Assembly (NCBI RefSeq): GCF_900111195.1
Contig: NZ_FOGL01000004.1
Span: 1 to 64,000 of the forward strand
Reading direction: 5' to 3'
Length of the DNA: 64,000 nt
From: Gracilibacillus ureilyticus
GTDB taxonomy: Bacteria; Bacillota; Bacilli; Bacillales; Amphibacillaceae
Shown: piece after piece, positions 54,132-62,922 of the stretch
Position numbering within the stretch: position 1 is the stretch's first letter
Layout of the letters: the number at the start of each line of letters is the position of its first letter
Program-made: the position numbers and the translations under genes
Notes under the pieces: generated by a model
Databases searched by the model: none
The model's input: the letters and a program-made list of their open reading frames with translations, nothing else
What the model was told of the DNA's origin: nothing

Positions 54132-54698
54132 TCATGCAGCTTTTTCATTAGATACCGTTGGAATAAGCTGCGCTTTCGTTAATCTTCTTCTCACAATAAT
54201 GCCTATCCAGCTCGCTAAGAGTGCTTTTATAATGCCAAAAGCAATAAATGGAGTTACACCTGTCGCCATAGCAGCACTCCATGATAAGTCAGCAACATAT
54301 TTCAGCTGCACAACACCGAATGCTAGTGTGATGACCATTCCGACAATATTGGCAACGATCGCCCAAGGAATCGTAAATTTTGTTTTTTCCAGAATCCAGC
54401 CGGTGATAAATGCGGTAAATATAAACCCGATGATAAATCCTCCTGTTGGACCTGCGATAACTTGCGGTCCGCCGGAAAACCCGGAGAATACAGGCAAACC
54501 TATCGCCCCAAGTAACATATAACAAATAAGAGAAAGACCGCCTAACCTGCTGCCTAGAATCGTAGCAGTTAATCCTACCGCTAATGTTTGTGCACTAAAT
54601 GGTACAATGAATGTCTGGAATTGGACTTGTGCGAGTATTGCTGTGATTGCTGCAAAGATACTTGATAAAATAATTGCTCTTAATTTTCCTGATTGCAT
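54132..54698 (-). CDS. bioY: Biotin transporter BioY
   Basis: 188 residues, six membrane segments, the S component of ECF biotin importers. Signature: FSAQTLAVGLTATILGSRLG, LGAIGLPVFSGFSGGPQVIA and GPTGGFIIGFIFTAFITGWI. It stands alone, with a BirA operator upstream, so it is controlled by biotin. Confidence 0.94.
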   Translation of the reverse strand: MQSGKLRAIILSSIFAAITAILAQVQFQTFIVPFSAQTLAVGLTATILGSRLGGLSLICYMLLGAIGLPVFSGFSGGPQVIAGPTGGFIIGFIFTAFITGWILEKTKFTIPWAIVANIVGMVITLAFGVVQLKYVADLSWSAAMATGVTPFIAFGIIKALLASWIGIIVRRRLTKAQLIPTVSNEKAA

Positions 54699-54739
54699 AC
54701 TGCCACCTCATTGTAAACTTTCTTTTAACTTTAGTTAAC

Positions 54740-54766
54740 GTTAACTTTTATACATTAGAAGTTAAC
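54740..54766 (-). promoter_or_regulatory. BirA operator of bioY
   Basis: GTTAAC (54740-54745), 15 nt, GTTAAC (54761-54766): the Bacillus BirA half-sites (TGTTAAC-N15-GTTAAC) in the bioY promoter region. A further GTTAAC adjoins at 54734. Confidence 0.85.
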
Positions 54767-54878
54767 ATAAAACCTGAGGTGATGCAACTTCTTTTCATCA
54801 TTACCCTAAACTTTATTAACAACATCCCAAACATGCAGTAGTCTCATGTTTAGCAGGAATATATACTGGTTATGTTAT

Positions 54879-56243
54879 TTACTGCAGCTTCACTAATCTG
54901 TCTTCATATACATAACTTTTCTTAGGCTGATCTGTTTTCTGATAAAAATCTATGATTGCCATTAATGCTTCTTCTTTCAATCCTTTATCTTTTACTTTTT
55001 CCAATATTGCTACACCTTGTTTATAATACACTTCTGCCTTGTCTGCATCACCTGTCTGAAGATAACAGTAGGCTAATCGTACAGCAGCTAATCCTTTTTC
55101 TTCACGGCAGTTTGACCCGGACTTCTGGTAAATCATTAATGCTTCACTGTATCTCACTAGCGCATTGTCTATATCCTTTTGCACTAAGTAATTGTAAGCA
55201 ATGGCTTGTAATGTGTTTGCATAGGCAATTGTCCTTGTTTTGTTGTCAGCCTCTAAACCTTGCAGGAAGCTTGTATACATGTCAAAAGCCTTATCAAATT
55301 CCTGCTTATCTGAATAAATTTGTCCAAGTGCATACAAATACTGCATTCGTAATTTTTGATAATTTTCAGCTAGTGGGAGGCCATTTTCCAAATAGTCAAG
55401 TGCCTGTTCTTTCCGACCAAGCTTCAAGTGGATCGTTCCCAGTTTTGCATGAAGAAAAACAACTAAGAAAGATTCATTCACAAGTCCTAATGCCTCTTTG
55501 TAATATTTGGCGGCTCTCGGTAATGCTCCAAGTGTTTCTTCGATTTCTGCTGTCAGCACTGTTCCTCTCACATACAACGGATGATCTTTACTTACATGTT
55601 TCAATGCATCTTCCATATTTTTCCTTGCCTTTTTCAAATCTGTATGAAAATATAATTCTCCAATTTTTATTAATAATGTTGCCTTTTCTTCATCAGTCCA
55701 GCTCTCTTCATTCACCTTAAAGTGTCTTTCCTGCAAACGAATCGCAAGTTCCGGCTGATCCAGCTGTAAATATACTTCTGCAAGCTGATCATTTATCCGT
55801 AAAACAGCCGGATCTGTTAGATCGACTTCTTCTAAAAGTAGCTTTTTAGCAAGTTCCAGCTGGGTGTGTGCCTGATGGAGTTCGTTTTCTTTGTAGAACA
55901 ACCAGCCCAGCCGCTGATAAAGGTATGCAATATCTGTTTTCTTCCTATTATTCTTCTCAAAATACTGCAGCAGCTTCACTAATGTCATTCTTGCCTGGCT
56001 GTACTGTTCAAAACGTTCATCTAATTTTGCAATGGCAAGATGTGCATCAAGCCAGATTTTTTCAGTGGATTCATCATTATACCTGTTTTTGATTGCCTGC
56101 TGGTAGTGATGGGATGCCAATGTATAGTTATTCTCTTTCATATAATACTGAGCTATTTTATGATGAAGAAGAAGGCGTTCCACCCCGCTCAGCTTCTCAT
56201 CTTTCACTTGCTTTTCCAGTTTATTTACTGCTGATAGATCCAT
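54879..56243 (-). CDS. TPR-repeat protein at the end of the nar operon
   Basis: 454 residues, almost entirely helix-pair repeats. TPR signatures recur (YTLASHHYQQAIKNRY, AYLYQRLGWLFYKENELHQA, GRKEQALDYLENGLPLAENY, AAVRLAYCYLQTGDADKAEV), about 8-10 units. There is no signal peptide, membrane helix, HTH or enzymatic domain. It begins 20 bp after narI on the same strand, suggesting co-transcription with nitrate reductase. A scaffold or regulator role is possible; the function is unknown. Confidence 0.8.
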   Translation of the reverse strand: MDLSAVNKLEKQVKDEKLSGVERLLLHHKIAQYYMKENNYTLASHHYQQAIKNRYNDESTEKIWLDAHLAIAKLDERFEQYSQARMTLVKLLQYFEKNNRKKTDIAYLYQRLGWLFYKENELHQAHTQLELAKKLLLEEVDLTDPAVLRINDQLAEVYLQLDQPELAIRLQERHFKVNEESWTDEEKATLLIKIGELYFHTDLKKARKNMEDALKHVSKDHPLYVRGTVLTAEIEETLGALPRAAKYYKEALGLVNESFLVVFLHAKLGTIHLKLGRKEQALDYLENGLPLAENYQKLRMQYLYALGQIYSDKQEFDKAFDMYTSFLQGLEADNKTRTIAYANTLQAIAYNYLVQKDIDNALVRYSEALMIYQKSGSNCREEKGLAAVRLAYCYLQTGDADKAEVYYKQGVAILEKVKDKGLKEEALMAIIDFYQKTDQPKKSYVYEDRLVKLQ

Positions 56244-56263
56244 AAGAGATCACAACCTTATGT

Positions 56264-56950
56264 TTAATTTTTTACTTGACGCTTATAAATAACAAAGCTT
56301 CTTGATAAATACCTTGCCGGAAAACTGAAAACGTGAACCATTCTAGTAAATGGCCATATTGATGCAAAGGCATAGTTTGCAAATAAATGAATTTTAAACC
56401 ATACTGGCACTTCTGCCATGAGCTCCGGCTGTACGCGGAAGATAAACAATCCTCTAAACCACGGAGCGATAGTTGTTCTGTAATCAAACCCGTGGGAATC
56501 TATATTTAAAAAAGTAGCAGATAGTCCTGATAGAACGACTATCATAAGAAAAAATAATACTGCCCAGTCACCTTTGGATGTGGTTTTAAATATTCTTTTC
56601 ACGGAAAGTCTCCGGTAGCAAAGGATGGCTAATCCAGTAACAGCCGCTATCCCTGCGGGTATTCCGAACAGTAGTGCAATAACATGATACTGATGCTCAG
56701 TAACCCCAAGTGAATGATAGACACTGACAGGAACTAGTATTCCGAGGAAGTGGCCGCCTAAAACAGCAAATATTCCACCATGGAATAATAATGAACCAAT
56801 ACGCAAGTACTTTTTTTCTAAGAATTCACTGGACTTTGATGACCAGCCAAATTGATCTTTCTGATAACGGTATATATGTCCACCAATAAAAATCGTTAAA
56901 ACTATATATGGAAGGATTCCCCATAGAAGCCAATCAACTGAATTACTCAT
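56264..56950 (-). CDS. narI: Respiratory nitrate reductase gamma subunit
   Basis: 228 residues, five membrane segments, diheme cytochrome b that passes quinol electrons to NarH. Heme-ligand type histidines are visible in LRIGSLLFHGGIFAVLGGHF and in FKIHLFANYAFASIWPFTRM with VHVFSFPARYL. Length and order (GHJI) match Bacillus. Confidence 0.95.
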   Translation of the reverse strand: MSNSVDWLLWGILPYIVLTIFIGGHIYRYQKDQFGWSSKSSEFLEKKYLRIGSLLFHGGIFAVLGGHFLGILVPVSVYHSLGVTEHQYHVIALLFGIPAGIAAVTGLAILCYRRLSVKRIFKTTSKGDWAVLFFLMIVVLSGLSATFLNIDSHGFDYRTTIAPWFRGLFIFRVQPELMAEVPVWFKIHLFANYAFASIWPFTRMVHVFSFPARYLSRSFVIYKRQVKN

Positions 56951-56964
56951 AAAACTCCACCCCT

Positions 56965-57594
56965 TTAGCCTAACTGATTCCGGATCAGCTGGTCTCTCAT
57001 TGACTGCATAATCCGTGCATCTTCCAATGATAATGGCTGTTCCTGGTACATTACTCCGGTATTCTCCACTTCCATTCCTTCTGCTTCCATTAAACCGAGT
57101 AATGCTTCAAGTAAGTTAGCATAGTTACTGTTAAATCCCGTTAGTTTCCCTTTTGTTTCCACAATCGCCATCGTATATTTTTCAAGTAACTCACAGCGGA
57201 TGTTTGATTCGACACAAGAGCAGAACTCTAGCATCAACGGTAAATAATCCGGCAGTTCTTTGTCCGTTACCTCAAATCCTGCTGCATGATAAAATTTCTT
57301 TAGCCTTAGCAGCTCCAACCCTCGTTCTTTCTGTTCTCCAAGCTTCAAATAGGTCATATATAAATTGGAAGTTTTTCCAAAGTCAAACACTTCAATATAA
57401 TGTTCCACCAATTGCTCTTTATTCCAGTCTGCTATCGAATGGATGAACTCTGTCAGCGGCCTGCTGACAGAGTCTACCTCGATATCATTTAAGAATAGTT
57501 TCATTTCCTCCATTGCCTCGATATGTTCATCTGTCGGGTAACGGAGCAAGAAACTAACTAATTGATAGGCAGAAGTTAATACTTCCTGCTTCAT
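56965..57594 (-). CDS. narJ: Nitrate reductase molybdenum-cofactor assembly chaperone
   Basis: 209 residues, cytosolic helical chaperone of the NarJ/TorD family. It shows EVLTSAYQLVSFLLRYPTDE, VFDFGKTSNLYMTYLKLGEQ and ELPDYLPLMLEFCSCVES. It inserts the cofactor into NarG before membrane attachment. It follows narH by 12 bp. Confidence 0.94.
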   Translation of the reverse strand: MKQEVLTSAYQLVSFLLRYPTDEHIEAMEEMKLFLNDIEVDSVSRPLTEFIHSIADWNKEQLVEHYIEVFDFGKTSNLYMTYLKLGEQKERGLELLRLKKFYHAAGFEVTDKELPDYLPLMLEFCSCVESNIRCELLEKYTMAIVETKGKLTGFNSNYANLLEALLGLMEAEGMEVENTGVMYQEQPLSLEDARIMQSMRDQLIRNQLG

Positions 57595-57606
57595 TTAATT
57601 CCCCCC

Positions 57607-59082
57607 TTAAGATAATACTCCGCAGCTTCCCGGTCCGCCGGCAAAATCAAGACCGCATGCACCCTGGTCATCATACAGATCTCTAACTTCTTCACGGTGA
57701 CTTTTCGGTATAACAAAACGGTCATCGTATTTAGCGATTGCGAGCAAGCGGTACATTTTCCTGATCTCCTCTTTATTTAGACCAAGTTCATGAATGATTT
57801 CTTCATCATAAGATTTTCCAGTTGTCTCTGCACGCATAAAACTTCTCATTACTGCCATTTTCTTTAACACTGTTCGAATGTGATCCTTATTTCCTGCTGT
57901 CAGCAAATTTGCAAGATATTCAACAGGTATCCTCATATCATCAATCGCAGGAAAAATATCGTCAACATCTGCATTGCTGCCTTTTCCTTCAATCATATTC
58001 ATCACAGGACTTAGTGGCGGTATATACCACACCATTGGCATTGTGCGGTATTCCGGGTGTAATGGCAACGCGATCTTCCAGTCAATGATCATCCGGTAAA
58101 TAGGTGATTGCTGAGCTGCTTCAATCCAGTCATCATGGATGCCGTCTTTTTTAGCCTGTTTAATTACTTCAGGGTCCTTTGGATCAAGGAATATTTTTAA
58201 TTGCTCTTCATATAATTTATCCTCATCTTCTACTGAGGCAGCCTCAAGTACACGATCAGCATCATATAGCATGACACCAATATAACGAATCCGGCCGACA
58301 CATGTTTCCGAACAGATTGTCGGTTGGCCATTTTCTATCCTTGGATAACACATGGTACACTTTTCTGCTTTATTTGTTTTCCAGTTAAAATATACTTTTT
58401 TGTATGGGCATGATGTGACACAATGGCGCCATGCCCGACATGCATTTTGATCAACTAGTACAATACCGTCTTCGTCCCGTTTGTACATTGCCCCAGATGG
58501 ACAAGAAGAAACACATGGAGCATTTATACAATGTTCACAAATTCTCGGCAAGTACATCATAAACACTTCTTCAAATTCTGTCTTGATCGATTCTTCCATC
58601 TGCTCCACATTTGGATCTCTTAATCCTGTAATATGACCGCCCGCTAAGTCATCTTCCCAGTTTGGACCCCACTCCAGATCCATAAAATCTCCGGTAATAG
58701 CTGATTTTGCTCTTGCGACAGGCTGATGTTTTCTTTCTTCACTGTTTGTCAGCTTTTCATAATCATAATTCCATGGCTCATAATAATCTTCCAGTGTCGG
58801 CTGATAAGGGTTATAAAACAGATTCATTAATCGCTTCATTTTGGATCCGGATTTCAGTTTTAATTTCCCGTTGCTGTCAAGTTCCCAGCCGCCTTTATAA
58901 TGTTCCTGATCTTCCCACCGTTTCGGATAACCGATACCTGGTTTAGTTTCCACGTTGTTAAAATACATATATTCGGCACCCGGACGGTTTGTCCAGGTGT
59001 TTTTACAAGTAACACTGCATGTATGACAGCCAATACATTTATCCAAGTTCATGACCATTCCGATCTGTGCTTTAATCTTCAA
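57607..59082 (-). CDS. narH: Respiratory nitrate reductase beta subunit
   Basis: 491 residues. Iron-sulfur subunit with four cysteine groups: CIGCHTCSVTCKNTW, CEHCINAPCVSSCPSGA, ACRAWRHCVTSCPYKKVYFN (the Trp-containing group typical of the NarH 3Fe-4S site) and CTMCYPRIENGQPTICSETC. The TTG at 59082 (KIKAQIGMVMNLDK), behind GAGGAGG, is chosen over the TTG at 59091. It overlaps narG by 11 bp. Confidence 0.95.
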   Translation of the reverse strand: MKIKAQIGMVMNLDKCIGCHTCSVTCKNTWTNRPGAEYMYFNNVETKPGIGYPKRWEDQEHYKGGWELDSNGKLKLKSGSKMKRLMNLFYNPYQPTLEDYYEPWNYDYEKLTNSEERKHQPVARAKSAITGDFMDLEWGPNWEDDLAGGHITGLRDPNVEQMEESIKTEFEEVFMMYLPRICEHCINAPCVSSCPSGAMYKRDEDGIVLVDQNACRAWRHCVTSCPYKKVYFNWKTNKAEKCTMCYPRIENGQPTICSETCVGRIRYIGVMLYDADRVLEAASVEDEDKLYEEQLKIFLDPKDPEVIKQAKKDGIHDDWIEAAQQSPIYRMIIDWKIALPLHPEYRTMPMVWYIPPLSPVMNMIEGKGSNADVDDIFPAIDDMRIPVEYLANLLTAGNKDHIRTVLKKMAVMRSFMRAETTGKSYDEEIIHELGLNKEEIRKMYRLLAIAKYDDRFVIPKSHREEVRDLYDDQGACGLDFAGGPGSCGVLS

Positions 59083-62000
59083 GCCAATCAACCTCCTCTA
59101 GTTTGCGGATAACAACATGTAAGTCCCGTTGATTTCCTGTTGGTCCATAATAGTTAAAACCATAGCTTAACTGCGCATAACCGCCGATCATATGGGTTGG
59201 TTTCATATGAATTCTTGTTGGACTGTTATGTGTCCCGCCGCGATTTTTCGTTAGGTTTGTTCCAGGCACATGGATATGCCGATCCTGTGCATGATGCATA
59301 AATGCCATTGTTCTTGGAATCCGGTGAGATACCACTGCTCTTGCAACGACCACTCCATTACGGTTAAAGCACTCAATCCAGTCATTATCTTCAATTCCAG
59401 CCTCTGCAGCATCATCTTTGTTTAACCAGATTGTCGGACCACCACGGAAAAGTGTCAACATCGGCTGTGCATCATAATACATACTGTGAATGGACCATTT
59501 GTTATGTGGGGTCAGGTAATTTAATGTTATTTCCTTCCCTTCCACTGGCGGCCGGTCTTTTTTGAATGGTGTGTGATGCAACATTGGCTTGAATGTCGCC
59601 ATTTCTTCACCAAACTCTTTCATCATTTCATGATCCAGGAAATAAGATTGTCTTCCTGTAATTGTCCGGAATGGGATAAGGCGTTCAATATTTGTTGTAA
59701 ACGGCGAATACCTTCTGCCACCTTTTTCTGAGCCGCTGAATGCCGGTGAAGTAATTACCGTTTTCGGCTGTGCATTTATTTGTTCAAAGGTAAACAATTC
59801 CTCTTCTCTCTCTTCCGCTAAATCTCTTAATTCAAGGTTTGTTTGTTTTTCCAGTGCCTCCCATGCTTTTACAGCAATTTTCCCATTGGTTGTTGAAGAC
59901 AATCTTAAAATTGCTTCACAGGCACTTTTAGCATCTGTAATATTTGGCATTCCTTTAGAAATACCTTCCTCTTCCACCTGACCAATTGCATGCTTTGTTT
60001 GTTCATATTCTTTTTCCATTGACCAGCTGATACCTTTACCGCCATATGGATTTGTCGCAATGTTAGGTCCAAGTGATGTGAATTTCTTGTACAGTTGCTT
60101 ATAGTCTCTTGTAACAACGTGAACATTCGGCATCGTTTTACCAGGCACAGGCTCACATTCCCCTTTTGACCAATCCTTTATCTCACCAAGAGGTTGAGCA
60201 ATTTCCTGTGGTGTGTCATGTTGCAGGGGCGTTGTGACAACTTCTTTGATCTCATCTAAATCAATCTGTTCTGCCAGATCAGAAATCCCTTTCGCTAATG
60301 CTTTAAAAATATCCCAATCCGACTTGGCTTCCCATGGTGAGGAGATTGCCGGATTAAACGGATGGACAAACGGGTGCATATCTGTACTGGACAGATCATG
60401 TTTTTCATACCATGTGGAAGCAGGCAAGATTACATCAGAGTATAATCCTGTTCCTGCCATTCGAAAGTCCAGGTCTACTAATAAATCAAGCTTCCCTTCA
60501 GGGGCTTTATCCCGCCATTTAATTTCTGCTGGGCGAATACTGTCAGTATCATCATTTAACAATCCATGGCTTGCACCAAGTAAATGTTTTAAGAAGTACT
60601 CATGCCCTTTTCCGGAACTTGAGATTAAGTTTGCACGCCAGACAAACAGAGTTCTAGGATAATTTACAGGGTTATCTGGATCCTCAATTGAAAACTCCAG
60701 CTTTTTATCTTTTAATTGATTGGCAACATATTTACCGATTTCATCCACAGACTGGTTACCTGCCTGAACTGCTTCCTTGTAAACATCGATACCGTTTTTA
60801 CTAAAAGTTGGGTATGATGGCAGCCAGCCTAATCGTGCTGCCATGACATTATAATCTGCCGGATGCTCATATCTTGCTTTATCTACCGTCTTCGCAGTTA
60901 GCTCATTAATCGATGTTTCTTCATAACGCCATTGGTCTGTAGCAAAATAGAAGAACGATGTCCCATTTTGTAATTTAGGCGGTCCTTGCCAGTCTTTTGC
61001 AGTAGCGATTGTATTCCAGCCTTCTGCAGGGCGGAGTTTTTCCTGTCCTACATAGTGAGCCCATCCGCCACCGTTAACACCCTGGGCACCTACCATGATT
61101 ACTAGATTGACTACTGCACGGTAAATTGCATCAGAGTGGAACCAGTGATTAATTCCTGCTCCAACAATAATCATGGAACGTCCATTTGTATCAATTGCAT
61201 TCTGCGCAAATTCTCTCGCAATTTTTATAACAAGACTGCGGTCCACTCCTGTAATCTGTTCCTGCCATGCTGGTGTAAATGCTTCGATTTCATCATAAGA
61301 TTTCGCTACATCCCCGCCAATTCCTCTGTCAATACCATAATTAGCAAGCATTAAATCATACACTGTTGTTACATATTCTGTTTTTCCATTGATTTCGATT
61401 TTTTTCGCCGGAACGGCACGCTTCATCGTTGCACGGGTAGTTGCATCAAAATAAGCAATATCGACTGTTTTCACCACATCTTCCATTCCTAAAAATCCAA
61501 GTACTGGTTCGATTTTCTCCCCTGTTTGTTCATCTATTAATTTCAAATTCCATTTACCTTGTTTATCCCACCGCGAACCCATTGTACCTTGCGGAATTGC
61601 AAACTTCTGGGTTATTGCATTGTACATTAACGGTTTCCATTCACTGTTCGTTGTTTCCATCCCCAGATCTTTTGCCTGTAAGAATCGATCTGCTACCAGT
61701 TGATCACCTTTTTGTTTCAGTAATACAGTAAACGGAAAGTCCGTATACGTTTTGGCATATTGTTCAAAGTAAGCAGTTGACTGTTTTTGATAAAATTCGT
61801 TTAGTATAACATGTCCCATTGCCATTGCAACTGCTCCATCCGTACCTTGTTTGACAGACATCCAATCATCCGAAAACTTGGTTGATTCAGCATAATCGGG
61901 ACTGACTGAGACAACTTTCGTTCCCTTGTATCTTGCTTCTGCCAAAAAATGAGCATCAGGGGTACGAGTTAGCGGTACATTGGATCCCCATGTCATGATA

Positions 62001-62755
62001 TAGCCCGAATTGTACCAGTCTGAACTTTCCGGTACATCCGTCTGATCTCCCCATATTTGCGGGGATGCCGGAGGCAAATCTGCATACCAGTCATAGAAAC
62101 TTAGCATTGGACCACCTAGTAGTGACATAAACCGGCTTCCTGCTGCATGACTGACCATCGACATTGCAGGAATTGGTGAAAAGCCAATATTACGGTCTGA
62201 CCCATATTTCATTGTTGTGTAGAGAACAGAGGCTGCTACTAGTTGTGTAACCTCCTGCCAATCAGAACGAACAAGGCCGCCTTTTCCTCTTGCTTGTTTA
62301 TAGCTCCGTGCTTTTTCCGGATCTTCGACAATGCTTTTCCATGCTTCCATAGGATTTGAATAATGCTTTAATGCTTCACGCCACAGATACAGCAGTTTTT
62401 TTCTTACATATGGGTACTTCACGCGGAGCGGGCTGTAGATATACCATGAAAAACTCGCACCTCTCGGACAGCCTCTCGGTTCAAAATCCGGCATATCCGG
62501 GCCTGTAGAAGGATAGTCCAATGATTGACCTTCCCATGTTACTATTCCGTCCTTCACATATATATTCCAGCTGCATGAACCGGTACAGTTTACGCCATGT
62601 GTAGAGCGGATTACCTTATCATGCTGCCACCTTCTTCTGTACACATTTTCCCAATCACGGTCCCCTTCCTGCAGCTGACTGTGATTGTTCGAATATTTTT
62701 CTTTTGGTTTCAAGTAATTCATTCTTTGCCATAATGGAGATTTTTTCTTTGGCAT
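59072..62755 (-). CDS. narG: Respiratory nitrate reductase alpha subunit
   Basis: 1227 residues, catalytic molybdo-bis-MGD subunit facing the cytoplasm, reducing nitrate to nitrite. N-terminal Fe-S region RSTHGVNCTGSCSWNIYVKD with a His ligand, then EPRGCPRGASFSWYIYSPL; ITWGSNVPLTRTPDAHFLAE and the cofactor-binding HDLSSTDMHPFVHPFNPAIS are typical. No TAT signal is expected in the cytoplasm-facing type. Length matches Bacillus NarG. The upstream FNR site indicates anaerobic induction. Confidence 0.97.
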   Translation of the reverse strand: MPKKKSPLWQRMNYLKPKEKYSNNHSQLQEGDRDWENVYRRRWQHDKVIRSTHGVNCTGSCSWNIYVKDGIVTWEGQSLDYPSTGPDMPDFEPRGCPRGASFSWYIYSPLRVKYPYVRKKLLYLWREALKHYSNPMEAWKSIVEDPEKARSYKQARGKGGLVRSDWQEVTQLVAASVLYTTMKYGSDRNIGFSPIPAMSMVSHAAGSRFMSLLGGPMLSFYDWYADLPPASPQIWGDQTDVPESSDWYNSGYIMTWGSNVPLTRTPDAHFLAEARYKGTKVVSVSPDYAESTKFSDDWMSVKQGTDGAVAMAMGHVILNEFYQKQSTAYFEQYAKTYTDFPFTVLLKQKGDQLVADRFLQAKDLGMETTNSEWKPLMYNAITQKFAIPQGTMGSRWDKQGKWNLKLIDEQTGEKIEPVLGFLGMEDVVKTVDIAYFDATTRATMKRAVPAKKIEINGKTEYVTTVYDLMLANYGIDRGIGGDVAKSYDEIEAFTPAWQEQITGVDRSLVIKIAREFAQNAIDTNGRSMIIVGAGINHWFHSDAIYRAVVNLVIMVGAQGVNGGGWAHYVGQEKLRPAEGWNTIATAKDWQGPPKLQNGTSFFYFATDQWRYEETSINELTAKTVDKARYEHPADYNVMAARLGWLPSYPTFSKNGIDVYKEAVQAGNQSVDEIGKYVANQLKDKKLEFSIEDPDNPVNYPRTLFVWRANLISSSGKGHEYFLKHLLGASHGLLNDDTDSIRPAEIKWRDKAPEGKLDLLVDLDFRMAGTGLYSDVILPASTWYEKHDLSSTDMHPFVHPFNPAISSPWEAKSDWDIFKALAKGISDLAEQIDLDEIKEVVTTPLQHDTPQEIAQPLGEIKDWSKGECEPVPGKTMPNVHVVTRDYKQLYKKFTSLGPNIATNPYGGKGISWSMEKEYEQTKHAIGQVEEEGISKGMPNITDAKSACEAILRLSSTTNGKIAVKAWEALEKQTNLELRDLAEEREEELFTFEQINAQPKTVITSPAFSGSEKGGRRYSPFTTNIERLIPFRTITGRQSYFLDHEMMKEFGEEMATFKPMLHHTPFKKDRPPVEGKEITLNYLTPHNKWSIHSMYYDAQPMLTLFRGGPTIWLNKDDAAEAGIEDNDWIECFNRNGVVVARAVVSHRIPRTMAFMHHAQDRHIHVPGTNLTKNRGGTHNSPTRIHMKPTHMIGGYAQLSYGFNYYGPTGNQRDLHVVIRKLEEVDWLED

Positions 62756-62823
62756 GTGTCATCCCTCCATGTTCCCAATCTGATTTCTTATGTTCATTAA
62801 ATCACGAACTGCAAAAGTTTGTT

Positions 62824-62839
62824 GTGAACTAAATCACAC
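62824..62839 (-). promoter_or_regulatory. FNR operator of narGHJI
   Basis: TGTGAACTAAATCACA: a perfect TGTGA-N6-TCACA palindrome. A TTTAAT -10 candidate at 62801-62796 places the site near -41.5, the class II activation position. Confidence 0.88.
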
Positions 62840-62885
62840 ATACCATTACATGACTCCATCCAAAAATGAAACATAATATGCAACA

Positions 62886-62922
62886 TAAAAAAACCGCTAA
62901 TCCATTGTATTGATTAGCGGTT
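62886..62922 (-). terminator. Terminator of the EAL gene
   Basis: AACCGCTAATC pairs with GATTAGCGGTT on the minus strand, followed by seven T. The stem includes the stop codon of the EAL gene. Confidence 0.88.

Noticed and set aside
54956-55720. 254-residue ORF antisense to the TPR gene
   Set aside because: Leu/His/Cys-rich composition typical of an antisense frame; the TPR repeats on the minus strand are unmistakable.
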